From Brevibacterium iodinum ATCC 49514 (GTDB taxonomy: Bacteria > Actinomycetota > Actinomycetes > Actinomycetales > Brevibacteriaceae), in the NCBI RefSeq assembly GCF_900169265.1, contig NZ_FXYX01000006.1, positions 1 to 64,000 of the forward strand: DNA of 64,000 nucleotides, read 5' to 3'. The position numbers and the translations under genes are program-made. Each line of letters starts with the position of its first letter. The stretch's first letter is position 1. The notes below the pieces were generated by a model that saw only the letters and a list, made by a program, of their open reading frames with translations, did no database searches and was not told where the DNA came from. Of this stretch, positions 41,670 through 50,533 are shown in pieces.

Positions 41670-42789
41670 CGATCTCGCCTTCCTCTCGGTGAGCACCGAG
41701 GTCCAGGGGTCGGATTCCGGCGGCTTCCCAGCCGCTGAGAATGGTCTGTGCTTCGGTGTGGGAGTGAGCGAGGGCGATTCCGCAGTCACCGCCGCCGGCT
41801 CCCGAGGGCTTCGCTGCGGCACCGTGGGTTTCAGCGATCTCGCACAGATCGTGCAGGGCCTCGGTTTCGATGAGGCTGCCCGTGGAGTCGCTCAGTCGCC
41901 GCAGCAGGGCACGCACGGAGCGGATCGTGGTCAGGCTCGCCTCGGCATCGTCGGCGTCGAAGGCCGCCACGAGATCGTCGACAAGGGTGTGGGACTCTGC
42001 GGCGAAGGACACGAGCGGGCGCGCTTTCTGCGCTGCCGCGGTCGGTCCGGCAGAGGATTCGGATGCCTGCTCGCGCGGGGTGCGGACGCGTGTGACGAGG
42101 TGTTCGGTCGACGCCGGTGATCCGGTCCAGCCGACGAGGAGGTCGAGCGAACTCGGTGGGGTGACCCGCCTGGCTGAGCAGCCCGACCATTCCGAGCAGC
42201 TCATGGCGGAGACGACCCCGTGGGCCTCGCGGTGAGCGTGCAGGGCTGCACGGTCGGGGGAGGAGTAGCGGATCCAGCCGCCGAAGGTGCTCGCTGCAAG
42301 ATCGCCGCCGGAGGCCTTTGTGGAGATCGCGATGGTCGCCAGGACAGCGAGTTTGAAGCGTTCGGTCAGGGTCAGCCCGAGGCGATAGAACTCATCGAGA
42401 GCGGCGATCGTCGCCACCGTCACCGCCGCCGAGGAGCCGAGCCCGAACTTCCGGCCATCTGAGTCATTGAGTTCGCTGGAGATCTCGAGATCGAAGTAGC
42501 GGGGGCTGGCACCCCGGCCGGAGCGCAGCTCTTCAACGGTGGAGATCGCCGAGAGCACATAGTCGAAGGGGCGCTCGTCGACGATGATGTGCTCACCATC
42601 GTCTTCGCGCCGCCACACGACGGGAGCCTGACCGTATTCGCTCGAATGGATGCGACCGGCGCCTTCGCTCTCGGTCAGCCGGACGGTGATGCACCGGTCG
42701 ACGGCGATGAGCACGGCGGGCTGTTCGGGCTCGACGACGGCGTACTCGCCGGCGATGAACAGCTTGCCGGGTGCCCGGGTCTCGATCAT
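41659..42789 (-). CDS. Phosphomevalonate kinase
   Basis: 376 residues of the GHMP kinase fold: motif 1 APGKLFIAGEYAVVEP at the N-terminus, motif 2 FGLGSSAAVTVATIA (about 110-125) for ATP phosphates, and motif 3 KPSGAGGGDCGIAL (about 332). It converts mevalonate-5-phosphate to the diphosphate. The SGGDLAAS stretch and overall layout agree with actinobacterial mevalonate operons. Overlaps mvaD (4 bases) and the isomerase gene (11 bases). Confidence 0.92.
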   Translation of the reverse strand: MIETRAPGKLFIAGEYAVVEPEQPAVLIAVDRCITVRLTESEGAGRIHSSEYGQAPVVWRREDDGEHIIVDERPFDYVLSAISTVEELRSGRGASPRYFDLEISSELNDSDGRKFGLGSSAAVTVATIAALDEFYRLGLTLTERFKLAVLATIAISTKASGGDLAASTFGGWIRYSSPDRAALHAHREAHGVVSAMSCSEWSGCSARRVTPPSSLDLLVGWTGSPASTEHLVTRVRTPREQASESSAGPTAAAQKARPLVSFAAESHTLVDDLVAAFDADDAEASLTTIRSVRALLRRLSDSTGSLIETEALHDLCEIAETHGAAAKPSGAGGGDCGIALAHSHTEAQTILSGWEAAGIRPLDLGAHREEGEIDEF

Positions 42790-43802
42790 GCCCGGCTGCC
42801 CTCACCCGCAGCCTGGTTCACTGCGTCTGCGGGCGGGACTGCGTCAGCGTCGGTGAGCAGGTGGGCTCCCGGTCCCGGTCCGACGACGCGGACGTCGCCG
42901 AAGCCGGAGAGCTTCTCGGCCAGCGCCTCGGCGTCATGGGGACGGACGATGACGGCGACGTTCGGGCCGGCATCGGCGGTCGAATAGGCTTCGATCCCCG
43001 ACTCGCGGGCTTCGGCCACGGCGTCGAAGATCGCGTGGCTGGTCGGATTGAGGAACCGGATCGGCGGCACGGTGGACTGGATGAGTCCGTGCATGCGCAG
43101 GGCGTGGGATTCGGTGATCTCGCCGATGCGGGTGAAGTTCCCGGCCGCGCACGCGGCGACCATCTGCTCGAGGTAGTCCTCGGTCGAGGACACCCAACCC
43201 GAGTAGAAGGGGGAGGTGGCGGCCGTCAGGCGCATCGCCTCGCGGGAGGACACGGCCTTCCTCGCCCGATTGACGGTGACGATGATCATCCGCATATCCG
43301 GAGCGGGAACGGTCTCGGCGAAGGAGGCGGCGTCGTCGCCGGCGTGCCAGACGGCGATGCCGTCGGGAATCGAGCGGCACGCCGACCCCGAACCGCGGCG
43401 GGCCAGTCGGCTGAGATCTTCGGCGCCGAGGTCGAGGTCGAACGCCGCGGAGGCGGCCGTCGCCAGAGCTGCGAAGCCCGACGCCGAGGAGGCCAGACCG
43501 GCACCCGTGGGCACGGAGTTGCGGGACCGGACGAGGACCCGATCATCGCGTCCGGCCAGGGCGCGGACATGGTCGAGGAAAGTGGAGATGCGGTCCGTCT
43601 GACCGGCATCGGCGAGTGCGCCGTCGAGTTCGAGGACATCGTTCTCGGCGTCCGGGGCGGGCACCACGGTGGTCGTGGTCTCGAAATGGTCGAGGGTCAG
43701 CGACAGACTGCCCGCAGCGGGCAGGATGAGCTCCTCATCGGCCTTGCCCCAGTACTTCACCAGGGCGATGTTCGGGTAGGCCCGCGCCGTCGTCGTTCTC
43801 AT
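42786..43802 (-). CDS. mvaD: Diphosphomevalonate decarboxylase
   Basis: 338 residues. Typical start ARAYPNIALVKYWGKAD, the substrate loop PAAGSLSLTLDHF, motif 2 NSVPTGAGLASSASGFAAL (about 108-126) with the catalytic region, and a C-terminal TADAGPNVAVI with the conserved Asp. It carries out ATP-driven decarboxylation of mevalonate-5-diphosphate to IPP. Between mvk and pmk, with 4-base overlaps. Confidence 0.95.
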   Translation of the reverse strand: MRTTTARAYPNIALVKYWGKADEELILPAAGSLSLTLDHFETTTTVVPAPDAENDVLELDGALADAGQTDRISTFLDHVRALAGRDDRVLVRSRNSVPTGAGLASSASGFAALATAASAAFDLDLGAEDLSRLARRGSGSACRSIPDGIAVWHAGDDAASFAETVPAPDMRMIIVTVNRARKAVSSREAMRLTAATSPFYSGWVSSTEDYLEQMVAACAAGNFTRIGEITESHALRMHGLIQSTVPPIRFLNPTSHAIFDAVAEARESGIEAYSTADAGPNVAVIVRPHDAEALAEKLSGFGDVRVVGPGPGAHLLTDADAVPPADAVNQAAGEGSRA

Positions 43803-44761
43803 GTCGGTCTGACCTCCGTCGTCCAGGTGCGGGGTGCTCCCGCCTTGCGCAGGGCCTCGGCGAGCTCCTCGGCCGAATCATCGTCATCGGCCAGGGCCAG
43901 CACGCAGCCGCCGAGTCCGCCGCCGGTGAGTTTGGCGCCCCAGGCTCCGGCCGCGGTGGCGGCATCCACGAGGGAATCGAGGGTCGGAGTCGACACACCG
44001 AGGCTGCCGAGCAGTCCATGGGCTTCATTCATCAGCGCGCCGATCGCCCCGCGATCACCGGAGCGGATGTTGTCGACGGCGGAATCGGTGATTTCGGCGA
44101 GACGGTCGATCATCCCGCCGATGCGCACAGGATCGGCGTCACGGCGGGCACGGACCCCGCCGACCGCCTCGGCGGTGGACCCGTGGTGACCGGAGTCCGC
44201 GAGGACGAAGACGAGGCGCTGACCGACGTCGATGGTCTGGGCGCACCCGGTCTGGAAGCGGATGGGAGCGGGTTTGGCCACGGCCCAGGCGTCGATGCCG
44301 CTGGGTCGGCCATGGGCGACGGTTTCGGCCGCCTGCACGATCTCGTGAAGGGTGTTCTCGTCGAAGACCGTCGCATGCAGGTTCGCGACCGCGCGGGCCA
44401 CGGAGGTGGCCACGGCTGCACTCGAACCCAAGCCCCGGCTGTGGGGGATCGCCGAACGGATGAGCAGCTCCACCTCGGCGTCGGGGTTCCCGGCGGCCTT
44501 CAGCGCGGCGTTGAGACCGGCGACGACGGGGCCCATCGGCTCCGGAGCGGTCTGTGCATTTCCGGAGAACAGTTGGCTCTCGATCCGGGTCTCCTGATGC
44601 GGGGACCGGCGGATGTCGGTCTGGACTCCGAGCCCGTGCAATGGCACTGCGACGGCCGGAGAGCCGTAGACAACCGCGTGTTCGCCGAACAGGATCGCCT
44701 TTGCGTGGGCGAAGCCCTGGGTCGTGCCCTGGGCGGGTTCGGTCTGAGAGGAATTGTGCAT
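43799..44761 (-). CDS. mvk: Mevalonate kinase
   Basis: 320 residues from the ATG at 44761; a further 20 codons upstream are open but lack family sequence. GHMP motifs: HAKAILFGEHAVVYGSPAVAVPL (about 20-42), HSRGLGSSAAVATSVARAV (about 105-125) and KLTGGGLGGCVLAL near the end. It makes mevalonate-5-phosphate. It is the first gene of the operon mvk-mvaD-pmk-fni-reductase-synthase, the same order as in Streptomyces sp. CL190, but without the polyprenyl synthase gene that heads that cluster. Confidence 0.94.
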   Translation of the reverse strand: MHNSSQTEPAQGTTQGFAHAKAILFGEHAVVYGSPAVAVPLHGLGVQTDIRRSPHQETRIESQLFSGNAQTAPEPMGPVVAGLNAALKAAGNPDAEVELLIRSAIPHSRGLGSSAAVATSVARAVANLHATVFDENTLHEIVQAAETVAHGRPSGIDAWAVAKPAPIRFQTGCAQTIDVGQRLVFVLADSGHHGSTAEAVGGVRARRDADPVRIGGMIDRLAEITDSAVDNIRSGDRGAIGALMNEAHGLLGSLGVSTPTLDSLVDAATAAGAWGAKLTGGGLGGCVLALADDDDSAEELAEALRKAGAPRTWTTEVRPT

Positions 44762-44845
44762 GCAGGATGGTTTCGGAGTCTGTGGATTGATTTCACCATC
44801 ATATGCCGTACCCCCGCCCATCCCGAAGACGAAGTGACGTCCGTC

Positions 44846-45094
44846 TCAGGTGAGTCCTACCGAGAGGTAGTCGCGTTCGGCCGGGTCGGTGGTCAGGTCG
44901 AGGGCCCGCCGGCGGGCGGTGGCCGCCTCGTCTGTGCGGCCGAGGCGGGTGAGCAGATGAGCCCGCAGCACCCAGGCAGGTTGGAAGGCGGAGAGACGAG
45001 GCGAGCCGGCATCGAGCGCGTCAAGTGCCGCCAGTCCCGCCTCGGGGCCGTCGGCTCCGGGCTCGGGTGCGTGGAAGATCAGTGAATAGCGCAT
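44846..45094 (-). pseudogene. Remnant of an ECF-type sigma factor (C-terminal, DUF6596-like tail)
   Basis: An 82-residue frame starting at the ATG 45094. Residues from about 15 on (GPEAGLAALDAL... RAHLLTRLGR-x-x-EA... RRALDLTTDPAERDYL) look like the TPR-like tail of sigma-70 factors of the DUF6596/SigJ-like group. The first dozen residues (MRYSLIFHAPEP) resemble instead the start of a YciI-type protein, which often sits next to such sigma genes. The frame may be the product of a deletion joining the two. Whether it is expressed is unknown. Confidence 0.5.
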
Positions 45095-45203
45095 GGTTCG
45101 CTCCGTTCTGTGTGCGGCGGCCGGATTTCGGTCGCTCACGGAGAAGACGATCGAATCGACGCCGATTCGACAGCTGTGCAGAATTCTTCCACGAATTCCC
45201 TCC

Positions 45204-45243
45204 GCCGAGGCGGCTGTGGCCCCAGTCCGGACCGCCGAGGCGG
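45204..45243 (+). repeat. Two copies of the iterated GCCGAGGCGG decamer
   Basis: GCCGAGGCGG at 45204-45213 and 45234-45243, 30 bases apart, in the gap between the sigma remnant and the GlcD-type gene. Each copy sits in CCGCCGAGGCGG. They belong to a set of at least 23 exact copies (both strands) across the window. Confidence 0.8.
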
Positions 45244-45280
45244 TCCCGAACCAACCGAGCCGGTCCCGACGGCCGGAGCC

Positions 45281-46654
45281 TCAGACGAGTCCGGTGTAGA
45301 CCGATCCCGGGTTGAAGATGTTGTCCGGATCGAGGGCCTGTTTGATCCGGTGGTTGAGCTCCATGACGTCCTCGCCGAGGTAGGGCGCGAGCCACGGTGC
45401 CTTGAGTCGGCCGACGCCGTGCTCACCGGTGATCGTCCCGCCCAGCCCTGTGGCCAGATCCATGACCTCGCCGTAGGCGATCTGCGCGCGCTTCTGCTGT
45501 TCCTCATCCTTGGGATCGAGGACGAGCAGCGGATGCGTGTTGCCGTCGCCGGCGTGCGCGATGACGGCGATCGTCACATCGCGGTCGGCCGCGATCTTCT
45601 CGATGCCGAGGACCAGGTCGCCGAGCTTCGGCAGCGGAACGCCGACGTCCTCGAGCAGCAGAGCACCCTTCTTCTCCACGGCCGGGATCGCGATCCGGCG
45701 GGCCGTGACGAAGGCTTCGCCCTCGTCGGGGTCGGCAGTGAGATAGCACTCGGAGGCGTCGTTGCTGTTGCAGATCTCCTCGATGATCGTCGCCTGCACA
45801 GTGCAGTGCTCGCCGGGCTCGTCGGACTGGATGACGAGCATGCCCTCGGCCTCACGGTCGAGACCCATCTTCAGCTCATCCTCGACGGCGTTGATCGACG
45901 GCTTGTCCATGAACTCGAGCATCGAGGGGCGCATGGCCTTCGCGATCTCGAGCACGGCGTTCGTGGCATCGGCGAGCTTCGGGAACATCGCGACGACGGT
46001 CGTCGGGGGCAGCTGGGCGGGAATCAGTCGCAGGGTCACCTCGGTGATTACGCCCAAGGTCCCCTCCGAGCCGACGAACAGCTTCGTCAGCGGCAGACCG
46101 GCGACGTCCTTGAGCCGCGGCCCGCCGAGTTTCACGGCCCGACCGTCGGCGAGGACGACGGTCATCCCGAGAACATAATCGGTGGTCACGCCGTATTTGA
46201 CGCAGCACAGGCCACCGGCGTTCGTGGCGATGTTGCCGCCGATGGAGCAGAACTCGAAGGACGAGGGGTCCGGCGGATACCACAGGCCGTGTTCGGCCGC
46301 GGCGGCCTTGACCTCGGCGTTGAAGGCGCCCGGCTGGACCGTGGCCATGCGGGTGACGGGATCGATGCTGATCTCGCGCATCCTGTCCAGGGACAGCACG
46401 ATTCCGCCGGCGACCGCGGAGCTGCCGCCCGACAGCCCGGATCCGGCTCCGCGGGGCACGATCGGCACCTTCGCCTCGGCGGCGATGCGCACCACCGTCT
46501 GGACCTCCTCGGTGGAGGTGGCGCGGACCACGGCGGCAGGCACCCCGGCGTCGGGGTCGTGCGCACGGTCCCACCGGTAGGCGTCCATCGAATCGGGATC
46601 GGTGATGACGGCCGTGGCCGGCAGAGCGGAGGTGAGGGAGGAGACAACGTCCAT
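45281..46654 (-). CDS. FAD-binding oxidoreductase, GlcD / D-lactate dehydrogenase family
   Basis: 457 residues from the ATG at 46654 with AAAGGTC upstream; 16 more open codons precede it. FAD-binding type 4 domain: VPIVPRGAGSGLSGGSSAVAGGIVL (about 64-88), SIGGNIATNAGGLCCVKYG (about 137-155) and FVGSEGTLGVITEVTL. The FAD-oxidase C-terminal domain carries IAHAGDGNTHPLLV (metal/substrate His) and ends with the family signature TGEHGVGRLK...ALDPDNIFNPG. It oxidises a 2-hydroxy acid such as glycolate or D-lactate. No GlcE/GlcF partners are nearby, so it is a stand-alone enzyme. Confidence 0.88.
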   Translation of the reverse strand: MDVVSSLTSALPATAVITDPDSMDAYRWDRAHDPDAGVPAAVVRATSTEEVQTVVRIAAEAKVPIVPRGAGSGLSGGSSAVAGGIVLSLDRMREISIDPVTRMATVQPGAFNAEVKAAAAEHGLWYPPDPSSFEFCSIGGNIATNAGGLCCVKYGVTTDYVLGMTVVLADGRAVKLGGPRLKDVAGLPLTKLFVGSEGTLGVITEVTLRLIPAQLPPTTVVAMFPKLADATNAVLEIAKAMRPSMLEFMDKPSINAVEDELKMGLDREAEGMLVIQSDEPGEHCTVQATIIEEICNSNDASECYLTADPDEGEAFVTARRIAIPAVEKKGALLLEDVGVPLPKLGDLVLGIEKIAADRDVTIAVIAHAGDGNTHPLLVLDPKDEEQQKRAQIAYGEVMDLATGLGGTITGEHGVGRLKAPWLAPYLGEDVMELNHRIKQALDPDNIFNPGSVYTGLV

Positions 46655-46824
46655 GTTGCGTCTGACCTTTCGAGCGGAGTTCGGCACCCGGAATTCGCTC
46701 ACGACGTTACCAGGATCACGTTCGCTGCAGGCGGCCAGGGTCAGGGTGCGGACAAGCGAGCTGTCGCGGGGCGGATGAGCGATCGGACGACCGTCCGCGG
46801 GCCCCCGCGGCGTAGGCTGGATCC

Positions 46825-48615
46825 ATGACTTCCGCCCCCACTCAGCGGCCCGCCGCCTGCGTGCTCGGAACCGTGCCCGGAACCGGGTTCGAGGGGCAGC
46901 GTATCGGGATCGTCGAACTCGACAGCGCAGGTCAGGAGATCGATCGGATCGACCTCGCCGAGGCGGACCTGCCCGATTTCGTCCGTGACCGTGAGGACGG
47001 GGCCGGGGGAGATCCGAGCGAGCCGGGCGGGGCCCGCCCTCGCTGGGTCCTCAGCGATACCGCGAAATGGTGCCCGCCGCTGTTGGCCGCCCGGGCGAGT
47101 CTTGAGCGCTGCCACGATCTGCGCTTGGCTCATGCGATCCTCGCCCGCTCCGAACTCGTCACCGCACCGGAGGCGGTGCGCGCAGCCTCCGAATGGGACG
47201 CCGCGCCCGCCGACGCCGCCGCACCCGAACAGGCGGCCGCTCTCTTCGACGTCGATGCCGGGCGCGGATTCATCCCACAGGTTCCGCACGATCTCGAGCC
47301 GGCCCTGGCCGAACATGCCCGGCAGACCGCGGCGATCGAGACCGCGAGCGATCCGGGACGCCTGAGACTGCTGCTGGCCGCGGAATCGGCGGGAGGACTC
47401 GTCGCCGCAGAGATGCGTGCGGCAGGGGTGCCCTGGGACGAAGCCGAACACGATCGGATACTGACCGAACTGCTCGGTCCTCGGCCGATCCGGGACGGGA
47501 AGCCTCAGAAGATGCTGTCCAAGGCCGAGGAAGTCCGCGCGGCCCTTGAGGATCCGCGGGTCAACCTCGATTCGCCGAACCGGCTGCTCGCGTCGCTGCG
47601 CAATGCCGGCATCAATGTCGCCTCGACCTCGAAATGGGAGCTGCAGACGAGCGAACATCCGGCGATCGCGCCCCTACTCGAGTACAAGAAGATGGCGCGG
47701 CTGCTGAGTGCCAACGGGTGGCATTGGCTCGATGAATGGGTCGATGACGGCCGCTACCGTCCGGTCTATGTGCCTGGCGGAGTCGTCACCGGACGGTGGG
47801 CGGCCAGCGGGGGAGGGGCCCTGCAGATCCCGCGGCAGCTGCGTCCGGCCCTGCGTGCCGACGAGGGATGGCGGCTCGTCTCCGCCGATGTCGCCCAGCT
47901 CGAACCTCGTGCGCTCGCCGCCATGTCCGGAGACCGGGCGATGGCCGCGGCCGGATTCGGCCGCGATCTCTACTCCGGGCTCGTCGACGCCGGTGTCGTG
48001 GCCACCCGGCAGGAGGCGAAGATCGCGGTGCTCGGGGCGATGTACGGATCGACGACCGGGGAGGCCGGAGCCCTGGTGCCGCGTCTGCGGCAGAATTTCC
48101 CCGCCGCCATGCACCTCGTCGATTCCGCCGCCGAGGCGGGACGACAGGGAGGAGTCGTGTCCACCTGGCTGGGTCGGACCTCTCCGCCGCCCGGCGAAGG
48201 GTGGCAGAGACTGCAGAGGGCCGCGAACCGCTTCGATGCCACCGGTGCCGATGAGCAGCGGGCCCGGCGGGCCGCCGGTGACCAGGGACGATTCACCCGC
48301 AATTTCGTCGTTCAGGGCACAGCGGCCGAATGGGCGCTGGCCTGGCTGGCCGACCTGCGGCTGCGCCTGGCGCGGCTGCCGGAGGTCGAGGAGACATCAG
48401 AGGCGGCCGCCTCGGGGCCGGTGTTCTCTCGCCGTGCTCACCTGGTGTTCTTCCTTCACGATGAGGTCATCGTCCATGCCCCGACCGAGCAGGCCGAGGA
48501 GGCGGCGGAGGCGATCAGGGCGGCCGCCGCCTCGGCGGGTCGACTGCTGTTCGGAGCTGCCCCCGTCGATTTCCCCCTCGATCTGAGCATCGGTGAGCGC
48601 GCGATCAAGGACTGA
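46825..48615 (+). CDS. Bifunctional 3'-5' exonuclease / DNA polymerase I-like protein
   Basis: 596 residues. The N-terminal ~230 residues are a degenerate exonuclease-like domain. The polymerase A domain follows: RLLASLRNAGINVASTSKWEL, GGVVTGRWAASGGGALQIPRQLR (about 315-335), motif A SADVAQLEPRALA with its Asp, motif B region near RNFVVQGTAAEWA, and motif C FFLHDEVIVHAP. It matches the actinobacterial family annotated as bifunctional exonuclease/polymerase, a second PolA-type enzyme lacking the 5' nuclease. It probably acts in DNA repair; the role is not established. Confidence 0.88.
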   Translation: MTSAPTQRPAACVLGTVPGTGFEGQRIGIVELDSAGQEIDRIDLAEADLPDFVRDREDGAGGDPSEPGGARPRWVLSDTAKWCPPLLAARASLERCHDLRLAHAILARSELVTAPEAVRAASEWDAAPADAAAPEQAAALFDVDAGRGFIPQVPHDLEPALAEHARQTAAIETASDPGRLRLLLAAESAGGLVAAEMRAAGVPWDEAEHDRILTELLGPRPIRDGKPQKMLSKAEEVRAALEDPRVNLDSPNRLLASLRNAGINVASTSKWELQTSEHPAIAPLLEYKKMARLLSANGWHWLDEWVDDGRYRPVYVPGGVVTGRWAASGGGALQIPRQLRPALRADEGWRLVSADVAQLEPRALAAMSGDRAMAAAGFGRDLYSGLVDAGVVATRQEAKIAVLGAMYGSTTGEAGALVPRLRQNFPAAMHLVDSAAEAGRQGGVVSTWLGRTSPPPGEGWQRLQRAANRFDATGADEQRARRAAGDQGRFTRNFVVQGTAAEWALAWLADLRLRLARLPEVEETSEAAASGPVFSRRAHLVFFLHDEVIVHAPTEQAEEAAEAIRAAAASAGRLLFGAAPVDFPLDLSIGERAIKD

Positions 48616-48665
48616 GCCGTTCGATGGGGCCGAATGAGGGACTGAGCGGATTGTCGAAGAATAAG

Positions 48666-48679
48666 TCCATGTGCATGGA
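48666..48679. promoter_or_regulatory. Short inverted repeat upstream of the alcohol dehydrogenase
   Basis: TCCATG-TG-CATGGA, a 6-bp dyad around two bases, 68 bases before the alcohol dehydrogenase start. TAGACT at 48681-48686 right after it could be a -10 element, which would place the dyad over the spacer as an operator. Speculative. Confidence 0.3.
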
Positions 48680-48747
48680 ATAGACTGCGAGCCGCAAGCG
48701 CTGGACGATGTGGCCCAGCAACGGATACGCAAGTCCAAGGAGATCAC

Positions 48748-49827
48748 ATGAGCATCAGCGTCAAGGCACTGCAGAAGACGAGAGCGGATCAGCCGTTCCG
48801 CGTGGCCACGATCGAACGCCGGGATCCCCGACCCGATGACATCGTCATCGACATCAAGGCCGCAGGCATCTGCCACAGCGACATCCACACCATCCGCAAC
48901 GAATGGGGCGAGGCGCACTTCCCGCTCACCGTCGGCCACGAGATCGCCGGCGTCGTCGAGGCAGTCGGTTCCGATGTCACTGATTGGAAGGTCGGCGACC
49001 GCGTGGGCGTGGGCTGCATGGTCAACTCGTGCGGCGAATGTGAGGAATGCCGGGCCGGTCAGGAGCAGAACTGCCTGAACGGCAGCGTCGGCACGTACAA
49101 CGTCGAAGACGTCGACGGCACGATCACCCAGGGCGGATACGCGCAGAAGGTCGTCGTCAACGAACGCTTCGTCTGCCGGATCCCCGATGCGCTCGACTTC
49201 GACGTCGCCGCCCCGCTGCTGTGCGCGGGCATCACCACCTATGCACCGCTGAACCGCTGGGGTGCCGCTGAGTTGAAGAACGGTGCTCCCAAGCAGGTCG
49301 CCGTGCTCGGACTCGGCGGACTCGGCCACATGGGTGTCCAGATCGCCGCGGCCATGGGCGCGCAAGTCACCGTGCTCTCGCGCACGCTGAAGAAGGAAGC
49401 CGCGGCACTGGAACTCGGTGCGCAGCGGATGCTCGCCACCACCGACGAGAACTTCTTCTCCGACCACGCCGGCGAGTTCGACCTCATCCTCAACACCATC
49501 AGCGCCGACATCCCCGTCAACCGCTACCTGCGTCTGCTCAAGCCGCGCGGGGTCATGGCCGTCGTCGGGCTGCCGCCGGAGAAGCAGGAGTTCTCCTTCG
49601 GTGCCGTCATCGGCGGGGCCAAGGCGATCGCCGGTTCGAACATCGGCGGCATCGCCGAGACCCAGGAGATGCTCGACTTCTGCGCCGAACACGGCATCGC
49701 CGCGAAGATCGAGACGATCCCCGTCACCGAGGCGGACGCCGCCTACGACCGAGTCGTGGCCGGAGACGTGCAGTTCCGCGTCGTCATCGACACCGCGAGC
49801 TTCGATGACGTCGAGGCAGTCGCCTGA
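48748..49827 (+). CDS. Zinc-dependent NAD(P)-alcohol dehydrogenase (cinnamyl-alcohol-dehydrogenase-like)
   Basis: 359 residues with a good AAGGAGATC ribosome site. MDR family: catalytic zinc ligands Cys in GICHSD (about 40) and His-Glu in VGHEIAG (about 61-67), structural-zinc cysteines in CGECEECRAGQEQNC (about 93-107), and a Rossmann motif LGLGGLGHMGVQIA (about 185-198). Similarity is highest to the YahK/CAD group, which reduces broad-range aldehydes with NADPH. It follows the polymerase gene but has its own leader. Solvent or aldehyde detoxification is a likely role. Confidence 0.88.
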   Translation: MSISVKALQKTRADQPFRVATIERRDPRPDDIVIDIKAAGICHSDIHTIRNEWGEAHFPLTVGHEIAGVVEAVGSDVTDWKVGDRVGVGCMVNSCGECEECRAGQEQNCLNGSVGTYNVEDVDGTITQGGYAQKVVVNERFVCRIPDALDFDVAAPLLCAGITTYAPLNRWGAAELKNGAPKQVAVLGLGGLGHMGVQIAAAMGAQVTVLSRTLKKEAAALELGAQRMLATTDENFFSDHAGEFDLILNTISADIPVNRYLRLLKPRGVMAVVGLPPEKQEFSFGAVIGGAKAIAGSNIGGIAETQEMLDFCAEHGIAAKIETIPVTEADAAYDRVVAGDVQFRVVIDTASFDDVEAVA

Positions 49828-49985
49828 TTCAGCTCGCCTGGATCCACCTCGTCTGAATCCCGGGCGTGAGACCGCAATGGTCGGGGTGATTCCCGCAATC
49901 GATGCGGGAATCCCTCGACCCTCGTGCCGCAGACGGGCACAATGAGACCGGGCCGAGCGACTGGAGGCCGAGGGACAGGGGAACG

Positions 49986-50453
49986 ATGACCGGCACGAGG
50001 CGACAGCTGCGGACGGTGCCCCTGGCGCTGCTCATCCTCTACACGGTCTTCATCGGCCTCGTCACGCTCACACCCAACCAGATGGACACGGGCCCCGGGT
50101 CGTTCATCGCAGGACTGCTCGAGTTCCTCGCCTCCCACCGGGTGACCGCATGGATCAGCTTTGACATCCTCGAGAAGCTCGCGAATGTCGGAATGTTCAT
50201 TCCCTTCGGCCTGCTTGTGGCCCTCCAGTGCGGCCGCAGCCGCTGGTGGGTCGGCTGGGTCGCAGGCATCGCGTTCACGTGCCTCATCGAGGGCACTCAG
50301 GCGACCCTGCTCTCACCCACGCGCTTCGCCACGATCAGCGATCTCGTCACGAACAGCCTCGGTGCCGGCATCGGAGCGGTGGCCGGACTCATCGTCATGA
50401 AGATCTGGCCACCGAGGATGGACAGAGTCCCCGTCGACCATGAGGTCCGGTGA
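49986..50453 (+). CDS. VanZ-like membrane protein, copy 1
   Basis: 155 residues from the ATG at 49986. VanZ landmarks: LLILYTVFIGLVTLTP (first membrane segment), EKLANVGMFIPFGLLVAL, and the helix pair with CLIEGTQATLLSPTRFATISDLVTNSLGAGIGAVAG. The VanZ family is linked to teicoplanin resistance in enterococci, but chromosomal actinobacterial members are of unknown role. A close paralogue follows 80 bases downstream. Confidence 0.85.
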   Translation: MTGTRRQLRTVPLALLILYTVFIGLVTLTPNQMDTGPGSFIAGLLEFLASHRVTAWISFDILEKLANVGMFIPFGLLVALQCGRSRWWVGWVAGIAFTCLIEGTQATLLSPTRFATISDLVTNSLGAGIGAVAGLIVMKIWPPRMDRVPVDHEVR

Positions 50454-50533
50454 CAGATCGTGAGGTCCGGTGAGAGCCGGGTCATATCCGCATCTGAGGA
50501 TGTGCCCAGGAATCGGTCGTAAGTTGGTCGGTG

